Part shown: in pieces, positions 1-11,370 of the stretch
Position numbering within the stretch: the first letter of the stretch is position 1
Layout: each line of letters opens with the position of its first letter
NCBI GenBank assembly: GCA_028753945.1
Contig: JAPNXP010000001.1
Location: forward strand, 8,794,501 to 8,858,500
DNA: 64,000 nt
Direction: 5' to 3'
Source of the DNA: Hexactinellida sp. DTS-2022
Lineage: Eukaryota; Porifera; Hexactinellida
Notes under the pieces: generated by a model
Told to the model about the DNA's origin: nothing
What the model saw: the letters and a program-made list of their open reading frames with translations, nothing else
Databases searched by the model: none
Program-made: the position numbers and the translations under genes

Positions 1-928
1 TGTATTTAGTTTATTACTGCTTATTCTATTGTACTATTTCATATATTCTTAACGAAATGTTGTTTATTCTTTGTCTGATATGGATCTCCTAACAGCTGGT
101 TATGCTACAGTATAACCTGCCACTCATTCCATAGGAACAGCGTTACGTTTTAACTTTCACCCAAGTCTGGTAGGTTTTGGCCGAAGGCCGAAAGGTATAT
201 GAGTGGATGCTGGCAGGTTTCTGCTGAGATTTGGGCAAATTCCCAGTCAGTTTAAGTGTGTAAATTATAGCTCGTTTTAAAGAATAAAATGTCTGAACAT
301 GTAAGAGCTAGGATTGGGTCGCAGGCGTGAAAATGAGTAGGTTTTGTGGTTTACCAGACACTGGGAATTTATCATATTTTATGTCCAAATTATAATAAAT
401 TATAAATATAAACAACAACAAAACACTTTGGCCACATGTGAATATACTAATGGATTCTCAAATTTGAAGGAAATGGTACGATCAGGGTATTATACAGGAC
501 TATAATTGAACACTCCTAAGGTCACTATACGTAGTATGAATTTTGTACGTCTTAAAAGGTTAGTTTTGTATTACTCTTGGGGACTTTCGGCAGTTTTCAC
601 GCTCCTAAACGCAAAGTCGAAAACATCCCAATTTATACGCCTGGGTACGATAGATTTTCTAGAAATATCTTCATAAGAGCTACACTGTCATTACTATCTA
701 ATACGTATATAAAATACCATCTTAGTTTTTATTTATTTATTATTATTTAAAATTCCAGTACATACCCTATTACCCCACGATCTAGTTGGCACAAATATTT
801 AATAATATGTTATTTATATAGCTGATAGAATGAATATGATTTAAGAGCTATACGAATGGCTCAATGAATTTGTAAGTACAAAAGCTGAAATCGTGCAAGT
901 TTAGCATAAAGTAATAGTAATTAAGTTA
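1..928. other. Intergenic region, no gene seen
   Basis: AT-rich sequence downstream of the channel gene that lies on the minus strand. I see no conserved reading frame, tRNA or recognisable mobile element. It probably holds the channel's 3' untranslated region next to position 928, but I could not fix a polyadenylation site. Confidence 0.5.
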
Positions 929-3900
929 TCAGGCCTCATCTTCGATCTGCTCGGTTTCTAGCTCGGCAATAGCGGGATCTATTACACTAGAGATTGCTTT
1001 GTTGCTCTCCGTATCATAAGATTCCTTCAACCGCTCAAAGTTCTCTTCCGAGAATGTTATCAGCTCGCAGTGTGTTACTGTCCTATGGCTGTACTTGTAG
1101 GGTCTGCGTCCCAGCGTTTCTAAGAATCCGAAGTAGTCCCCCGCGCCTAGATATTTGACACACTTCCTGTTAGAGTCCAGACATTCTATCGATCCCTTCA
1201 TGATGTAGTATATCTCCTGTCCCGCGTCCCCTATCTTGGCCACGTACTCGCCTTGCGTGAGGAGGAGTGGCTCTAGCAACAGGGCCACGTGTCGCTGGAT
1301 GTTAGCGTCGAATTGTTTCAGTATAGGAATGGAGTTCAATGCCTGGCTATTCACTTTGCTTAGGAGCTCATTTCGGAGACAATATGGGAATTCCTCCAAC
1401 AACTGGTTTCTGTCGGTCCCCTTGTTCTTACTCCAACAGTACTCGTAGAACTCCTTGACACGGCCCTGTATCGATGCTGGCAAGTTCAGATCTTTCATGT
1501 AACTCTCCAGTACTTTGAACTTAGATTCGTATTGGACCTTTTGTGCATTCAAACTCGCAAGTGTGGAAGTGATATTTCCCAAAATGAAACCCATCACGAA
1601 TCTCCCGATCGGTATGAGTACAATAGCTAGTAACATTTCCATCTCCTGCGTGGGAACGATATCTCCGTACCCTGTTGAAGTCATTGTGGCTACAGTCCAG
1701 TACATGCTGGTCAGGTACTGATCCATCAAGGAATAGATATCATTATCCAAACGATAGGTGCCATTGACAAATGTTGCTATATAAACATTCTTCGAAACTG
1801 CCCAGCTGTTGGGACTGCACACGCTCATCTGACAGCCTATTACGAACCAGATACAGCATACAATATGCAGTGTCAATGTCACCAGTACGAAGAACTTAAA
1901 TATTCGAATGTACGTAGTCCATGAGCTCAGAGTCTTCTCTTGTTCAGATAGGATGAATGGCAATCTTATTCCGCGGATGGCGTGCGGTATCCTCAGGTAG
2001 AGTAGGTACGAAAGCCGCAGGGTAGGGTCACTCAGAGCCAGGCAGAATATTTCTGTTGGCAACAGTGATACTATGTCAAGACAGAAGGAGAGTGGGGACA
2101 GGAGATAATGCTCTGCTATGTCCTTCAGGCTACACTTTAGCATGCCATTTTCAGAGTCAATATACGCCATATGGAACTTTACTAACATTAGAGGGATGAA
2201 TAATATCTCAAAGATATAATTCAGAATTAGTAAGTAGATTCCACTGTCCTGAAAGAAACCCTGGAACATGATAGAAAAGGTGCTAATGTAGATGAGGAAG
2301 AACTCAAGTAGTTTTATCACTGTCGCTGTTATTGAGTTGGGGTGAATAGTGTATTTGATTGGATTAACCTTCTCGTATTTAGTTAAAGTCTTATCCCATA
2401 TCTTGGTTATGGTGTCTTTTACTTTTAACTTGAACCAAGACCAATCTTTTTTCTTCCGGATGTTGCGAACAGTGGTCATTGGAATGTCAATTGATGCTTT
2501 TGGCGCAGGCGCTAGTTTGGGTTTCTCACTCGTTTGTTCGCTCTCTTTATCTTTGGCCGCTCTAGCTGCCGCCTCTGCTGCGGCTTTCGGGTCTGCTCCT
2601 TTCTCCTTCGCTTCCTTTGCAGCCTTACTCCTTTGTTTCACAAGATTCAGTCTCCTGTTAGCTTCTTCCTTGATCTGTTCATTTATATGAGGATACGCCT
2701 CCAGTGCCAAATCGAGGTCAACCTTTCTGAGAACAAACAACGAACAGTTTGTCGCGGCACGGATTGAAGCGGTTCTGGGCAACTGACTCAACACGCTAAT
2801 CTCACCGAAAAACTTCCCTTCGCCCATACTGGCAAACACAGTAGATCCGTCTTCGCTTACAACATCAACCACACCTTTGAATATAAAGTACATGGAACTT
2901 CCCAGGTCGCCTTTTTTTACGACATATTCACCTTTGGGAAAGTATTCTGGGTGGATGGAGAGAGACAGAAGTTTGGAGAATCCAATTTCGGTATTGTCGA
3001 ATAGCGGTACCTTGTCTATTAGACTCTTGTACAAACTTAGTGCAATGTCTCCTTGAAGACCCAGCGGCATTTCTTTGAATAGTTCACTAGCATTTACTCC
3101 TTTCGTCTCTCCCCACAGAAATTTGAAAAAGTTCATGATTCTCTTCTGCAGCACACTGTCGATATTTTGATCTTTCAGGAAGAAAACTACGTTCATCATT
3201 TTCTCTTTGAAATTTGCCATCTGCGCGTCAGCATTGGCGATATTCGCAGCCACATTTGCCATAACAAACCCGTAGTATAGTATTCCAATGATAACTACTA
3301 ATGATGCGTACAATCTCTCAACCACAGTAGAAGCATATATATCTCCATAGCCAACAGTAGAAGTTGCCGTAGCCGCCCAATAAAGCGAGACAATGTACTG
3401 TCGGGTTACGGACGAGTTATGGAATAATCTCTGCTCAGATGCCCAGCTCTGCGGTGTAAACTTAGTGACCATGTCAGTAAGGAAATACTCTTGGGACTGG
3501 ACTAGCAGAAACCAGATAGTACCTGCGAGGTGCATCAGTAGGAATAAAATTGCGATAAATTCGAGCTGTAGGAAAATGTAACCTGTTCTCGTGATCTTTT
3601 TGGCAATATGCCCGAATGCTAAAGGAATCTTGTAGACTCTTACCAGTCTATTCATCCGTAGTAACGCCAGAATCTTAAGGTAGCTGGTTGCGCCGGATAA
3701 AGAGATTATTGGTAGGAACAGTTCCGTGGGGAAGTTTGCCATGAGATCAAGAACAAAGTTCCCTTTGAAATAATTAGCTGCACAATGAGCTGGATGAGTA
3801 ACAATGTGCTGTTGTTTGTCGAAGTAGGCTGTGTGAAACTTGAAGAGCATATCTACCAGAAAAGCGAAGTCAAACATATAATTGATGACCACGAGTGCTA

Positions 3901-6900
3901 TAAAGCTCGGACAAAACCCTGCCTGGAGACAAATCAAAAAATAACTCACAAAGGAAAATACAGTGAAGAGGAACTCCCAAATGGCGTAGAATTTAGATGT
4001 AGGCAAGAAAGCGAATCGTAGCATGAAGGTTGCAACAATATTTTTGATCCGTTCAAGAAACTTCCTGTATCGAGTTTCTTGTGACTCTATGTTGTCATCA
4101 TTATCTTCTGGTCTTCTGAACAACCTGGCGTTTGTCCAGCCCTGAGGCTCCTCCTTCAGCTCCATCGCCACTATGGAACTGGTAGGACCCTGCTTCTTGA
4201 AACATTTCTTGAATGAGCGCTGAATTGAACTGGCACTGTCATTCCCGCGAACTCCGTTCCCAAGCCTCTTCCTCAGACTGAAGGGTTTCACTATTCCAGT
4301 CAGCTCGAAGGGCGTAACCATGGGGTGTGTTATCTTGTTGATTATATTATCGTCATCGATTGAGTTCATAATTATGTTAGTAAGATCGTAAGGAAGTGCG
4401 AAACAGAAAAGGGGTTGTAGTGTTTTCAACATTGAGTACGCTGTGTTGTACAAATTTGGGTATGTTTGAACTTGTGTCGATGGAAGTTGGATAGTTGTTT
4501 CTTGTAAAGCTCTTTGAGAATGCTCCTTGTTCTCACCAAGCTCTTCGAAGTGTTTCCTAATTAGTGGGTATCCCAGTGCTGTTTCGTCAATAGCATTTTT
4601 ATGTAGCATGATAACCTCGCAGTAAGTACTAGCTCTTATGTTCACCGTTCTTGGAGTACCGAACAGTAACCCTTCTTCTCCAAAGTAGCCTCCAGGTCCG
4701 ATGGTACTAATCGCAACTGACATGGTTTCATCTAGAACCTCTACAGTGCCTCTCCTCAGGAAGTACATCTCCTTCCCCATATCTCGTGCATAGATGATGA
4801 TCTCTCCCGGGCTATAGGTGTAGGTTATTGTGTTCAAACAGAGCTGCTTCAGGTACCTCGGATCTGTGTGTGACAAGAGAGGCATCGACCTTATGATCTC
4901 CTCCTGTATTTCGCTGGCCATACTTTCCTGGAGAGGGAGTGGTAGATCGAACATTACGTGCTCTTGGCTCATCTGGCCCTGCCATTTTATCCAAAATAAC
5001 TCAAAGTATCTTTCGATTCGCTTCCTGAGGCTAGCAGATATTTTGTGGTCGGATAGAAAATCATTCACAGCCGAGATCTTCTCCTGGAACAGGACTTTAG
5101 GCAGTGCGTTATTCCCAAGAGTTGATGCAAGAGTAGCCAGGCAGTAGCCGTATAGCATGAAGCCGATTAAACTGAGGCAAATCACGAAAACTTGCTCAAT
5201 GGTAGTGTGAGCATGGATGTCACCGAATCCCGTTGAGGTTAATGTGACGGCTGAGAAATAAAAAGATGTGACGTAGTTGCGTAGGACTGAATGGGACATG
5301 TTGAGTTGGTGGTATGAGGCCCAACTTCCTGGACTCACGCTCCCTTCGAAAGTGGCTATTGCGAACCACATGCAAGCTACCACATGAGTGGAACAGAGGA
5401 TGTAGAGAAAGTATTTAAGACAGCGAAGCATCTCTATCTTAGACCCTAGCTTTTTCTCCAGTACTCCGAAGTACCCCGATAACTTCACCCATTTAATAAG
5501 CCTGTTCATTCGGAGTAGCCAAATTATTTTGTAGCCTTTGATACTCCCTCCAATACCAATCCCTAATATTTCAATTGGCAAGTTGGAACATACTTCTATG
5601 ATCAGTGTGAGAAGGTAATAAGGAGATTTGAAGTCCATATTGAGATTCCCTATGAGCAGAGTATCTAGCACGAGGAATATATCAAATAGGTAGAGCAGTG
5701 CGTATAATACCCAGTAAATCGGGGAGACAACTCCTGTCAGGTGCCATTCCACTGATGAGAAAATAGCTACATAAGGAACAACGATACTCCATAGGGGTAC
5801 GACAAACATCATTCCATACATGAAGTATTTTTCAATTTTCCGCACCCTCTGTGCTAATATGTTACTTCTTGACTTCTTTTGAATGGTTTCTGCATTTTCA
5901 CTCCTGTGACTCCAAACTGAAGCTTTAGAAGTATTCGTATCAAAAGTATCTGAACCCTGAACTCGATTGAGATCTGTACTAGCCATGCCGGACTTTAGAT
6001 TTGAGTCTCTCGACAGACTGGCCAGGTTATCCTTTGAGGACACTTTGAGAGCTTCATTCACTCGAGATTTAGCAATATATTTCATATTTTGCCTGACTTT
6101 AGGGAAGAAGACCATAACTCGATTGAGCTTTTCCCTTGATATCCGTAGTGTCTCACAGTTTGTCAGAGCTACTATATTAGCAATTCTCTCATAGCTGTAC
6201 ACGAGATTCATTTCTCCTATGACCTCTCCTTCATTCAGCACCTTTACTTGGGTCGAGTCGTCTTCTGGAGACATTATTGCTGCCTTCCCTCTCCGAATGT
6301 AATAGATGAAATCGCAGCTCTTCCCTTTCCTCACAATACTCTGGCCGGGCAGGTAGAACGAAGGTTCTACTTCGACTGCTAACGCTCTGTAGAAGCTGTA
6401 CTGAGCTCCTTTGAATAAACTCAGCTTGTCGAGGAATTCTTGAGCAATCTTCATTGAGATATCACCTTGCATGTGTTTCGGCAGTCCTCTTCTCACCATC
6501 TTATCTTCGACTCCGTGTTTGGTTTCAAATAAGAAATTGTAGTATTTCCAAACCTTGTCGCGTAGGGCGTGGCTAACATTCGTGTCTTGCATGAAATTCA
6601 TTATAGCCCTTACCCTCTGTACATATACAAACCAGGTCGTGTCAGAGTTAGTTATATTCGAGGTTATGCTACCGACAATGAACCCGAATAGAAGCGTACC
6701 TGCCAGCATAAACAGTATTGCGACCACTTTCTCATCTGCCCTGACAGCTATTATATCGCCGAAACCGGCGGACGTGATGGTTGCCATTCCCCAGTAGATG
6801 GACATGATGAAGTTAGCTAGATCGGAAGTATCATTTGACAGACGCACAAGCGTTAGGCCGGGGCTGTAATACCAGCTGTTGTTGGCACATACAGTAGTGT

Positions 6901-7510
6901 CTGTGAGGTAGGTGTTCTTGCAAGAGACCGAGTACCAAATGCAGGATGCGATCTGCAATAGAATAAATATGTAACTTAAGTATTTGACTGTTTGCATGAA
7001 ATTCAAGTTTGTCCCGAGTGAAGATTGGTTCTTTATGACTAGCCAGAATATCCGGTATATCCTAACCACTCTGTTCAGCCTGGCCAGGGCAACTACATAG
7101 TAGGACGGACCAATCATTGGAATCGCACCTAGGAACTCGAAAGGAATCATTGATAAAATATCAATGGCGAATATTGTTGTCACGTAGTGTTTGGCAGTTT
7201 TAGACAACTTAGTGACTTGTATCCCTTTCTCGTTGTAGCCCATAATAAACTGCAAGGAAACATCTGCTAAGAATAGCGCGTCCAGCAAGTAGCTAGTGAC
7301 ACAAAGCCATATGATAGCGGAGTTGAAGGAAGCTTGGAAGCCTACAATGAGCGCATTGATAATAATGCTTGTTAGAATAATGTTGTCCCATAGATGCACG
7401 AAAATTCCTGTTGGGGAAAGTATTGTGTTTCTAATTGAGTTGTTGGTTTTTCTTTGAGCTGAATCCTGCATTGTATGTTTGTCAGTTACTTCATAAAACG
7501 ATGATCTCAT
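929..7510 (-). CDS. Four-repeat cyclic-nucleotide-gated K+ channel (CNGK type)
   Basis: A single 2193-residue open frame from ATG at 7510 to TGA (followed at once by TAA). It holds four tandem repeats, each with six membrane segments, a pore loop and a cyclic-nucleotide-binding domain (CNBD), so one chain should form the whole pore. K+ filters are visible: TSAGFGD (~246), TSTGFGD (~758), TSTVGYGD (~1383), TSTGYGD (~1944). CNBDs lie near 375-470, 890-985, 1515-1610 and 2080-2155. Repeats II and III keep the FGE...PRT cassette (~943 and ~1568). Repeat I has GE and R but no Thr. Repeat IV reads FGFLETLGRRPYKY, lacking the Glu and phosphate-binding Arg. A Lys/Ala-rich linker lies at ~1625-1670. 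Known for the family: sea-urchin sperm CNGK has this architecture and hyperpolarises the flagellum on cGMP binding. No intron is seen in 6.6 kb. Family assignment is secure; ligand and tissue are inferred. Confidence 0.93.
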   Translation of the reverse strand: MRSSFYEVTDKHTMQDSAQRKTNNSIRNTILSPTGIFVHLWDNIILTSIIINALIVGFQASFNSAIIWLCVTSYLLDALFLADVSLQFIMGYNEKGIQVTKLSKTAKHYVTTIFAIDILSMIPFEFLGAIPMIGPSYYVVALARLNRVVRIYRIFWLVIKNQSSLGTNLNFMQTVKYLSYIFILLQIASCIWYSVSCKNTYLTDTTVCANNSWYYSPGLTLVRLSNDTSDLANFIMSIYWGMATITSAGFGDIIAVRADEKVVAILFMLAGTLLFGFIVGSITSNITNSDTTWFVYVQRVRAIMNFMQDTNVSHALRDKVWKYYNFLFETKHGVEDKMVRRGLPKHMQGDISMKIAQEFLDKLSLFKGAQYSFYRALAVEVEPSFYLPGQSIVRKGKSCDFIYYIRRGKAAIMSPEDDSTQVKVLNEGEVIGEMNLVYSYERIANIVALTNCETLRISREKLNRVMVFFPKVRQNMKYIAKSRVNEALKVSSKDNLASLSRDSNLKSGMASTDLNRVQGSDTFDTNTSKASVWSHRSENAETIQKKSRSNILAQRVRKIEKYFMYGMMFVVPLWSIVVPYVAIFSSVEWHLTGVVSPIYWVLYALLYLFDIFLVLDTLLIGNLNMDFKSPYYLLTLIIEVCSNLPIEILGIGIGGSIKGYKIIWLLRMNRLIKWVKLSGYFGVLEKKLGSKIEMLRCLKYFLYILCSTHVVACMWFAIATFEGSVSPGSWASYHQLNMSHSVLRNYVTSFYFSAVTLTSTGFGDIHAHTTIEQVFVICLSLIGFMLYGYCLATLASTLGNNALPKVLFQEKISAVNDFLSDHKISASLRKRIERYFELFWIKWQGQMSQEHVMFDLPLPLQESMASEIQEEIIRSMPLLSHTDPRYLKQLCLNTITYTYSPGEIIIYARDMGKEMYFLRRGTVEVLDETMSVAISTIGPGGYFGEEGLLFGTPRTVNIRASTYCEVIMLHKNAIDETALGYPLIRKHFEELGENKEHSQRALQETTIQLPSTQVQTYPNLYNTAYSMLKTLQPLFCFALPYDLTNIIMNSIDDDNIINKITHPMVTPFELTGIVKPFSLRKRLGNGVRGNDSASSIQRSFKKCFKKQGPTSSIVAMELKEEPQGWTNARLFRRPEDNDDNIESQETRYRKFLERIKNIVATFMLRFAFLPTSKFYAIWEFLFTVFSFVSYFLICLQAGFCPSFIALVVINYMFDFAFLVDMLFKFHTAYFDKQQHIVTHPAHCAANYFKGNFVLDLMANFPTELFLPIISLSGATSYLKILALLRMNRLVRVYKIPLAFGHIAKKITRTGYIFLQLEFIAILFLLMHLAGTIWFLLVQSQEYFLTDMVTKFTPQSWASEQRLFHNSSVTRQYIVSLYWAATATSTVGYGDIYASTVVERLYASLVVIIGILYYGFVMANVAANIANADAQMANFKEKMMNVVFFLKDQNIDSVLQKRIMNFFKFLWGETKGVNASELFKEMPLGLQGDIALSLYKSLIDKVPLFDNTEIGFSKLLSLSIHPEYFPKGEYVVKKGDLGSSMYFIFKGVVDVVSEDGSTVFASMGEGKFFGEISVLSQLPRTASIRAATNCSLFVLRKVDLDLALEAYPHINEQIKEEANRRLNLVKQRSKAAKEAKEKGADPKAAAEAAARAAKDKESEQTSEKPKLAPAPKASIDIPMTTVRNIRKKKDWSWFKLKVKDTITKIWDKTLTKYEKVNPIKYTIHPNSITATVIKLLEFFLIYISTFSIMFQGFFQDSGIYLLILNYIFEILFIPLMLVKFHMAYIDSENGMLKCSLKDIAEHYLLSPLSFCLDIVSLLPTEIFCLALSDPTLRLSYLLYLRIPHAIRGIRLPFILSEQEKTLSSWTTYIRIFKFFVLVTLTLHIVCCIWFVIGCQMSVCSPNSWAVSKNVYIATFVNGTYRLDNDIYSLMDQYLTSMYWTVATMTSTGYGDIVPTQEMEMLLAIVLIPIGRFVMGFILGNITSTLASLNAQKVQYESKFKVLESYMKDLNLPASIQGRVKEFYEYCWSKNKGTDRNQLLEEFPYCLRNELLSKVNSQALNSIPILKQFDANIQRHVALLLEPLLLTQGEYVAKIGDAGQEIYYIMKGSIECLDSNRKCVKYLGAGDYFGFLETLGRRPYKYSHRTVTHCELITFSEENFERLKESYDTESNKAISSVIDPAIAELETEQIEDEA

Positions 7511-8544
7511 TAATATTAATATTAAGAAATTTACTCATTCGAATAACCAATATATGATGTTTTAAAGAATTTTGAAGAAATCTGTATTTATCTGTTTCTC
7601 TACTTCATATCAAAACTCGAGCTGGCAACCAATAGAATTCAAGAGTTGTTCATCTGTCCATTTACGGATTAATTTTATTTGTCAATTTAGTAAACTAGAT
7701 TACAGAATTTACTGTAGAATCTCGTTCGTACAAACAAACACCAGGGACCGTCAAAATGCGTTCGCCTTATCCGAAATTCGTATTAACCAGTTATCATTTG
7801 TATGGAAAAAGCTTTGAAGGGGATGAAATAGTGTACGTATTAACCGGGATTTCGTATTAACAGTATTCGTACTAACTAGGTTACACTGTATTTGCAATAA
7901 GATGGTGTACGAATCAGTGAATTAAGTACGAATTGTATCGGTATAATTTACTCTTAAGTAGAGAGATTGGAAATAACCGAATAAACCTATTGAGAGGATA
8001 TACACACACCAATTGTTTGAAAGTTGCAGCTTAACAAAAGTACATATCAAGTGAATCCATAAAACAAATTTTGTTAGAAACGTTCAATTGTCAAATGCAG
8101 GAAAAAGTTCAAAGTTCAAAATAAATGTTTGTACTAACAAGAGTGTACTATAGTTAACTTAAAAACAGTGCATTGCTTTCCTTTTCCTGTCAGTGTAGTG
8201 ATCAAATGACAGAGATAAAATAACATCTAATTTTATGAATTTTCCCCGGAGTCAAAATATGGATTATATTTATATTTATATACCTCCCACATATTGATTG
8301 CCCCTCGGCTCCCACATATTTTAATCCGCCCCTGGTTTACCTGTATAACTCACTAGTTATTTTGTATTTCCCAGTAATATCAAAAGCTCTCATATATACC
8401 GACTGTTTAGAATAATGTGTTGTAATATGTACTTTTTGGGATTATTTATTTATTATGACTGGAAACAAACAAACAAACAAAACACTAGAGGAGAAATATT
8501 ATTAATAATACGTACAATAGGGCGGTCATAATCAGTAGCTTGCA
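7511..8544. other. Intergenic region with one pogo-type MITE
   Basis: AT-rich spacer between the 5' end of the channel gene and the 3' end of NHL gene A. Besides the short inverted-repeat element at 7710-7890 I see no coding potential. The channel promoter should lie just above 7510; no clear TATA or initiator could be picked from the AT-rich background. Confidence 0.5.
7710..7890. mobile_element. pogo/Tigger-like MITE
   Basis: The element begins TACTGTAGAATCTCG and ends in the inverse of TACAGTGTAACCTAG, with TA at both edges. The inside carries 'cgtattaacc' motifs in both orientations. The termini match the well-known CAGTAGAACCTCGTTAATACG type of Tc1/mariner-pogo non-autonomous elements, also present here at 19685 and 30464. 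Confidence 0.65.
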
Positions 8545-10616
8545 TCAGAGCCTCTGTAGACAGTTGTCTTGCTTCATATCACAGTACGTTATATAGCCTG
8601 TCTGCTCTATGAATATTCCTGTCGGTCTAGAGATCTGACAAAGCCCTGTTCCCTCCTCGCAGATATTCCCTATCTGTTTCCCTTCAGTATCAAACACCTT
8701 TATCGCATTGTCCCAAAAGTCTGAGATGTAGAATCTCATCTCCCCTGTGACTGCATTAGCAAACACCGCAAAGTGGTATGCCTCTGTAATCTGGTCTTCT
8801 GTTATTATGGACCGAATGAGTTCTCCTTCAAAAGAGAAGAGGAGATGGAGACCCCGTGAACAGACAGACTATGGCATTACTTGCACTTTTCATGTCCTGC
8901 AACCACGGATATCTGTTCCTGTTCTTGTGGCTGGTCTCGTAGCGTATAACCTGTAGAGGGTATTCTCTCTATATGCTATTAGTGTATGCGTTAACTAGAA
9001 GCAGACTCGGTGTTAGTGTCCCCACATAGAGATTATCCTCATTGCTTGCTGTGCAGCTTATTTGTGGGATATTGATTGGAGTATCTTTGGGCTCCATTTG
9101 ACTAATTTTAGAATCTTCCCATTTTACTCTATATGTTAGTAATGCATCTTTGTAGCTTACATATATGGATCCCTTGAAGTAGGTTAGTGATACAGGAGTA
9201 TCATATTTGTCGTCGTAAAAGGATCTCAAGCAACATAGATCACCTGTTCTGTACAATGAAACTCTGTGTCCGTATCCGTCTCCTACTATCACTGAATCCC
9301 GGACTACTAATACAGAAGCTGGTGTTACTAAATTGATGAATTCAGTCCCCCCTCTGTCAATGCCTGATGCCATGGGTATGTTCCTTTCTTTCATAGGCGG
9401 AGCTGTATTAATTGGATTATTGTCAATGTCAAGAGAAACAGAAGGAATATCGATTCTGTTGTAGAAATAGTGGCGTATATTTCTGAGGACAAGGTCGTAT
9501 ATTTCTTTTAACAGTTTATCATCTTGATTCTTATCAACAAGGTACTCAAGACTCCGTGCGTCCCTGTACAGATCTCTCAGTTCTGTGAAAGTGAAGTTTA
9601 CTCTCTTCAATTATCACATAAGAACTCTCAAACCATTTTAGATTCTTTTCCATTTCATTCGCATTAATATCTTCTAACTTTCCAATCGCTAATGCTGTCT
9701 CTAAATTTACCCTGTTTAGTCGTGTCTCGTATTCCTTGCGAGATAACCCCCCGGGCAGTAGGTCTCTATCGGACAGGTTAAGAGGTCTCATATCCTCCTC
9801 TATTCCAGGATGCACAAAGAATATGAATTCCCCTTTTATTACGTGTGTCAGTCCCTGTCTCATAGCATAAGAGCACCAAGGCTCCGGTATAGGATAGGTT
9901 CTTAGCTTTAGGATCTCCGCTTGCAATTGCTTAATCAGTGACTGGTATTTGCTGATGATATTATCCCATATAATTACCGGGATAAAATTATTCTTTGGGT
10001 TTTCTTTAATTAAATGAACTTTTTCTACTTTATCCTTAGCAGTTTCCCTCCACATAATCAGGCTAGGTAGCGAGTATCGCTCGGGCTCAGCTAGTGTGCT
10101 CTCTATTAGGAATATGCTATCTCTGTAGTGAGCTGGAAAGTGGTTATTAATACAGCTAATCGTTATTTCCTGTATTTGAGAATTGAACTTTTCTAACCGA
10201 GTTTGTTTTATGGATTCACTGATACTTCTGATAAATTGCAAATTTTCAAACACCTGATTTGCTCTCGTTAATTTTATCCCGACCTCTTTATATTCTTCTA
10301 CAGTACATTTCTTTCCTTTTCCTGTCAGTGAACACACCTCATTCATTGAGCGACTAGCACTCACTATATCTCTATAAGACTGTATTATCAGTAGATAGCG
10401 ATCCTTTAAAGAGGCACGTGTCTCCTCTGACAGTATGGCTGCCTTCTTGCTGTACAGTGTATTCGTTTCTAATTCAAATCCATTGCATAATTCCTCCACA
10501 CCTTCCAAACCAATTTCATTTATATCGATGGATTTAATCTCTCTCAGTCTGTGTTCGTATTGAGCAATCAGATTATCTGCTTTAGTCTTTGATTTGGAAC
10601 TTAGTTGTGTTGCCAT
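8545..10616 (-). pseudogene. Coiled-coil/NHL beta-propeller gene A, broken
   Basis: Starts at ATG 10616 (MATQLSSKSKTKADNLIAQY). About 350 residues of helical, charged sequence are followed by a C-terminal NHL-type propeller ending MKQDNCLQRL and TGA at 8545. Three breaks separate stretches that all read as one protein: (1) a +1 shift somewhere in 9546-9610, where two frames overlap; (2) an in-frame TAG at 8960-8958, inside LVNAYTNSI/REYPLQVIRY; (3) a +1 shift near 8824-8816, in a CTCTTCTCTTTTG tract. The family resembles RING-less TRIM/NHL-1 proteins, for which roles in ubiquitin or RNA regulation are known, but no RING or B-box is visible here, so no function is assigned. Gene B at 43862-45098 has the same build and similar breaks. 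Decay, sequencing error and recoding remain possible; decay is my default. Confidence 0.7.
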
Positions 10617-10750
10617 TTATTTATTTACTCTTCAGTTTCGGCTCCGATTTTATTTTCATATTCTATCTTTAATATTTATATGTTACGAAGATTAGTAAAC
10701 AGATGGTTTCAATTGCATAATAAATAAATTCATATTATCATATGGGAATC

Positions 10751-10915
10751 CTTATATAGAGCTGAGCTTTGTAGAGTTCAGATTTTTTCCCATACTAAAA
10801 GCCCAGGCTTACTTTCTAAAGGTCAATTTCAAACTCTGGAAAAAAACTGACCTTTCTCAGTGCATGAATACACATAGTGAAAAACTGAACTCTACAAAGC
10901 TCAGCTCTATATAAG
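10751..10915. mobile_element. 165-bp MITE with perfect 31-bp inverted repeats
   Basis: The 31 bases at 10751-10781 (beginning CTTATATAGAGCTGAGC) are the exact reverse complement of 10885-10915. About 100 bp of unrelated sequence lies between. There is no coding capacity. Perfect arms argue for a young insertion. No unambiguous target duplication is visible beyond the TA-rich edge. Confidence 0.75.
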
Positions 10916-11267
10916 TAATTTCTTATCATATTATTATGTAGTTTTATATTTGCGATATCTCCATTACTTCATACAGAAAGTGTTTTATTTGTGAAATTGA
11001 AATGAAACAATTGTTATTCTGAAATAGTAAATGATCGTATATGAGAGAATAATACATAGATAATGTGTTATAACTCATTGACTGTAATTAATTAAGTTTT
11101 GAGTTAACGAACAATATTGAAATTTTGCAAAAAATATTATGACTAATTAGTCCTTGCATTACTTAATTAATAAAAAATTGAGTGGTCTGATAGCAATTTA
11201 ATAGCGGATATTTATATTCCAACACAAAATTATATAAACTTTCACAGCAGATAATTTTGACCACTCT

Positions 11268-11272
<5 letters not shown>

Positions 11273-11339
<67 letters not shown>

Positions 11340-11370
11340 CTGCCTCTGCCTCTGCCTCTCTGCCTCTGCC
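11273..11370. repeat. (CT)n followed by (TGCCTC)n microsatellite
   Basis: An uninterrupted CT dinucleotide run of about 60 bp passes directly into a few TGCCTC hexamers. On the minus strand it reads as Arg-Glu repeats, which are an artefact. It sits about 700 bp upstream of the ARMC9 start. Confidence 0.95.
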
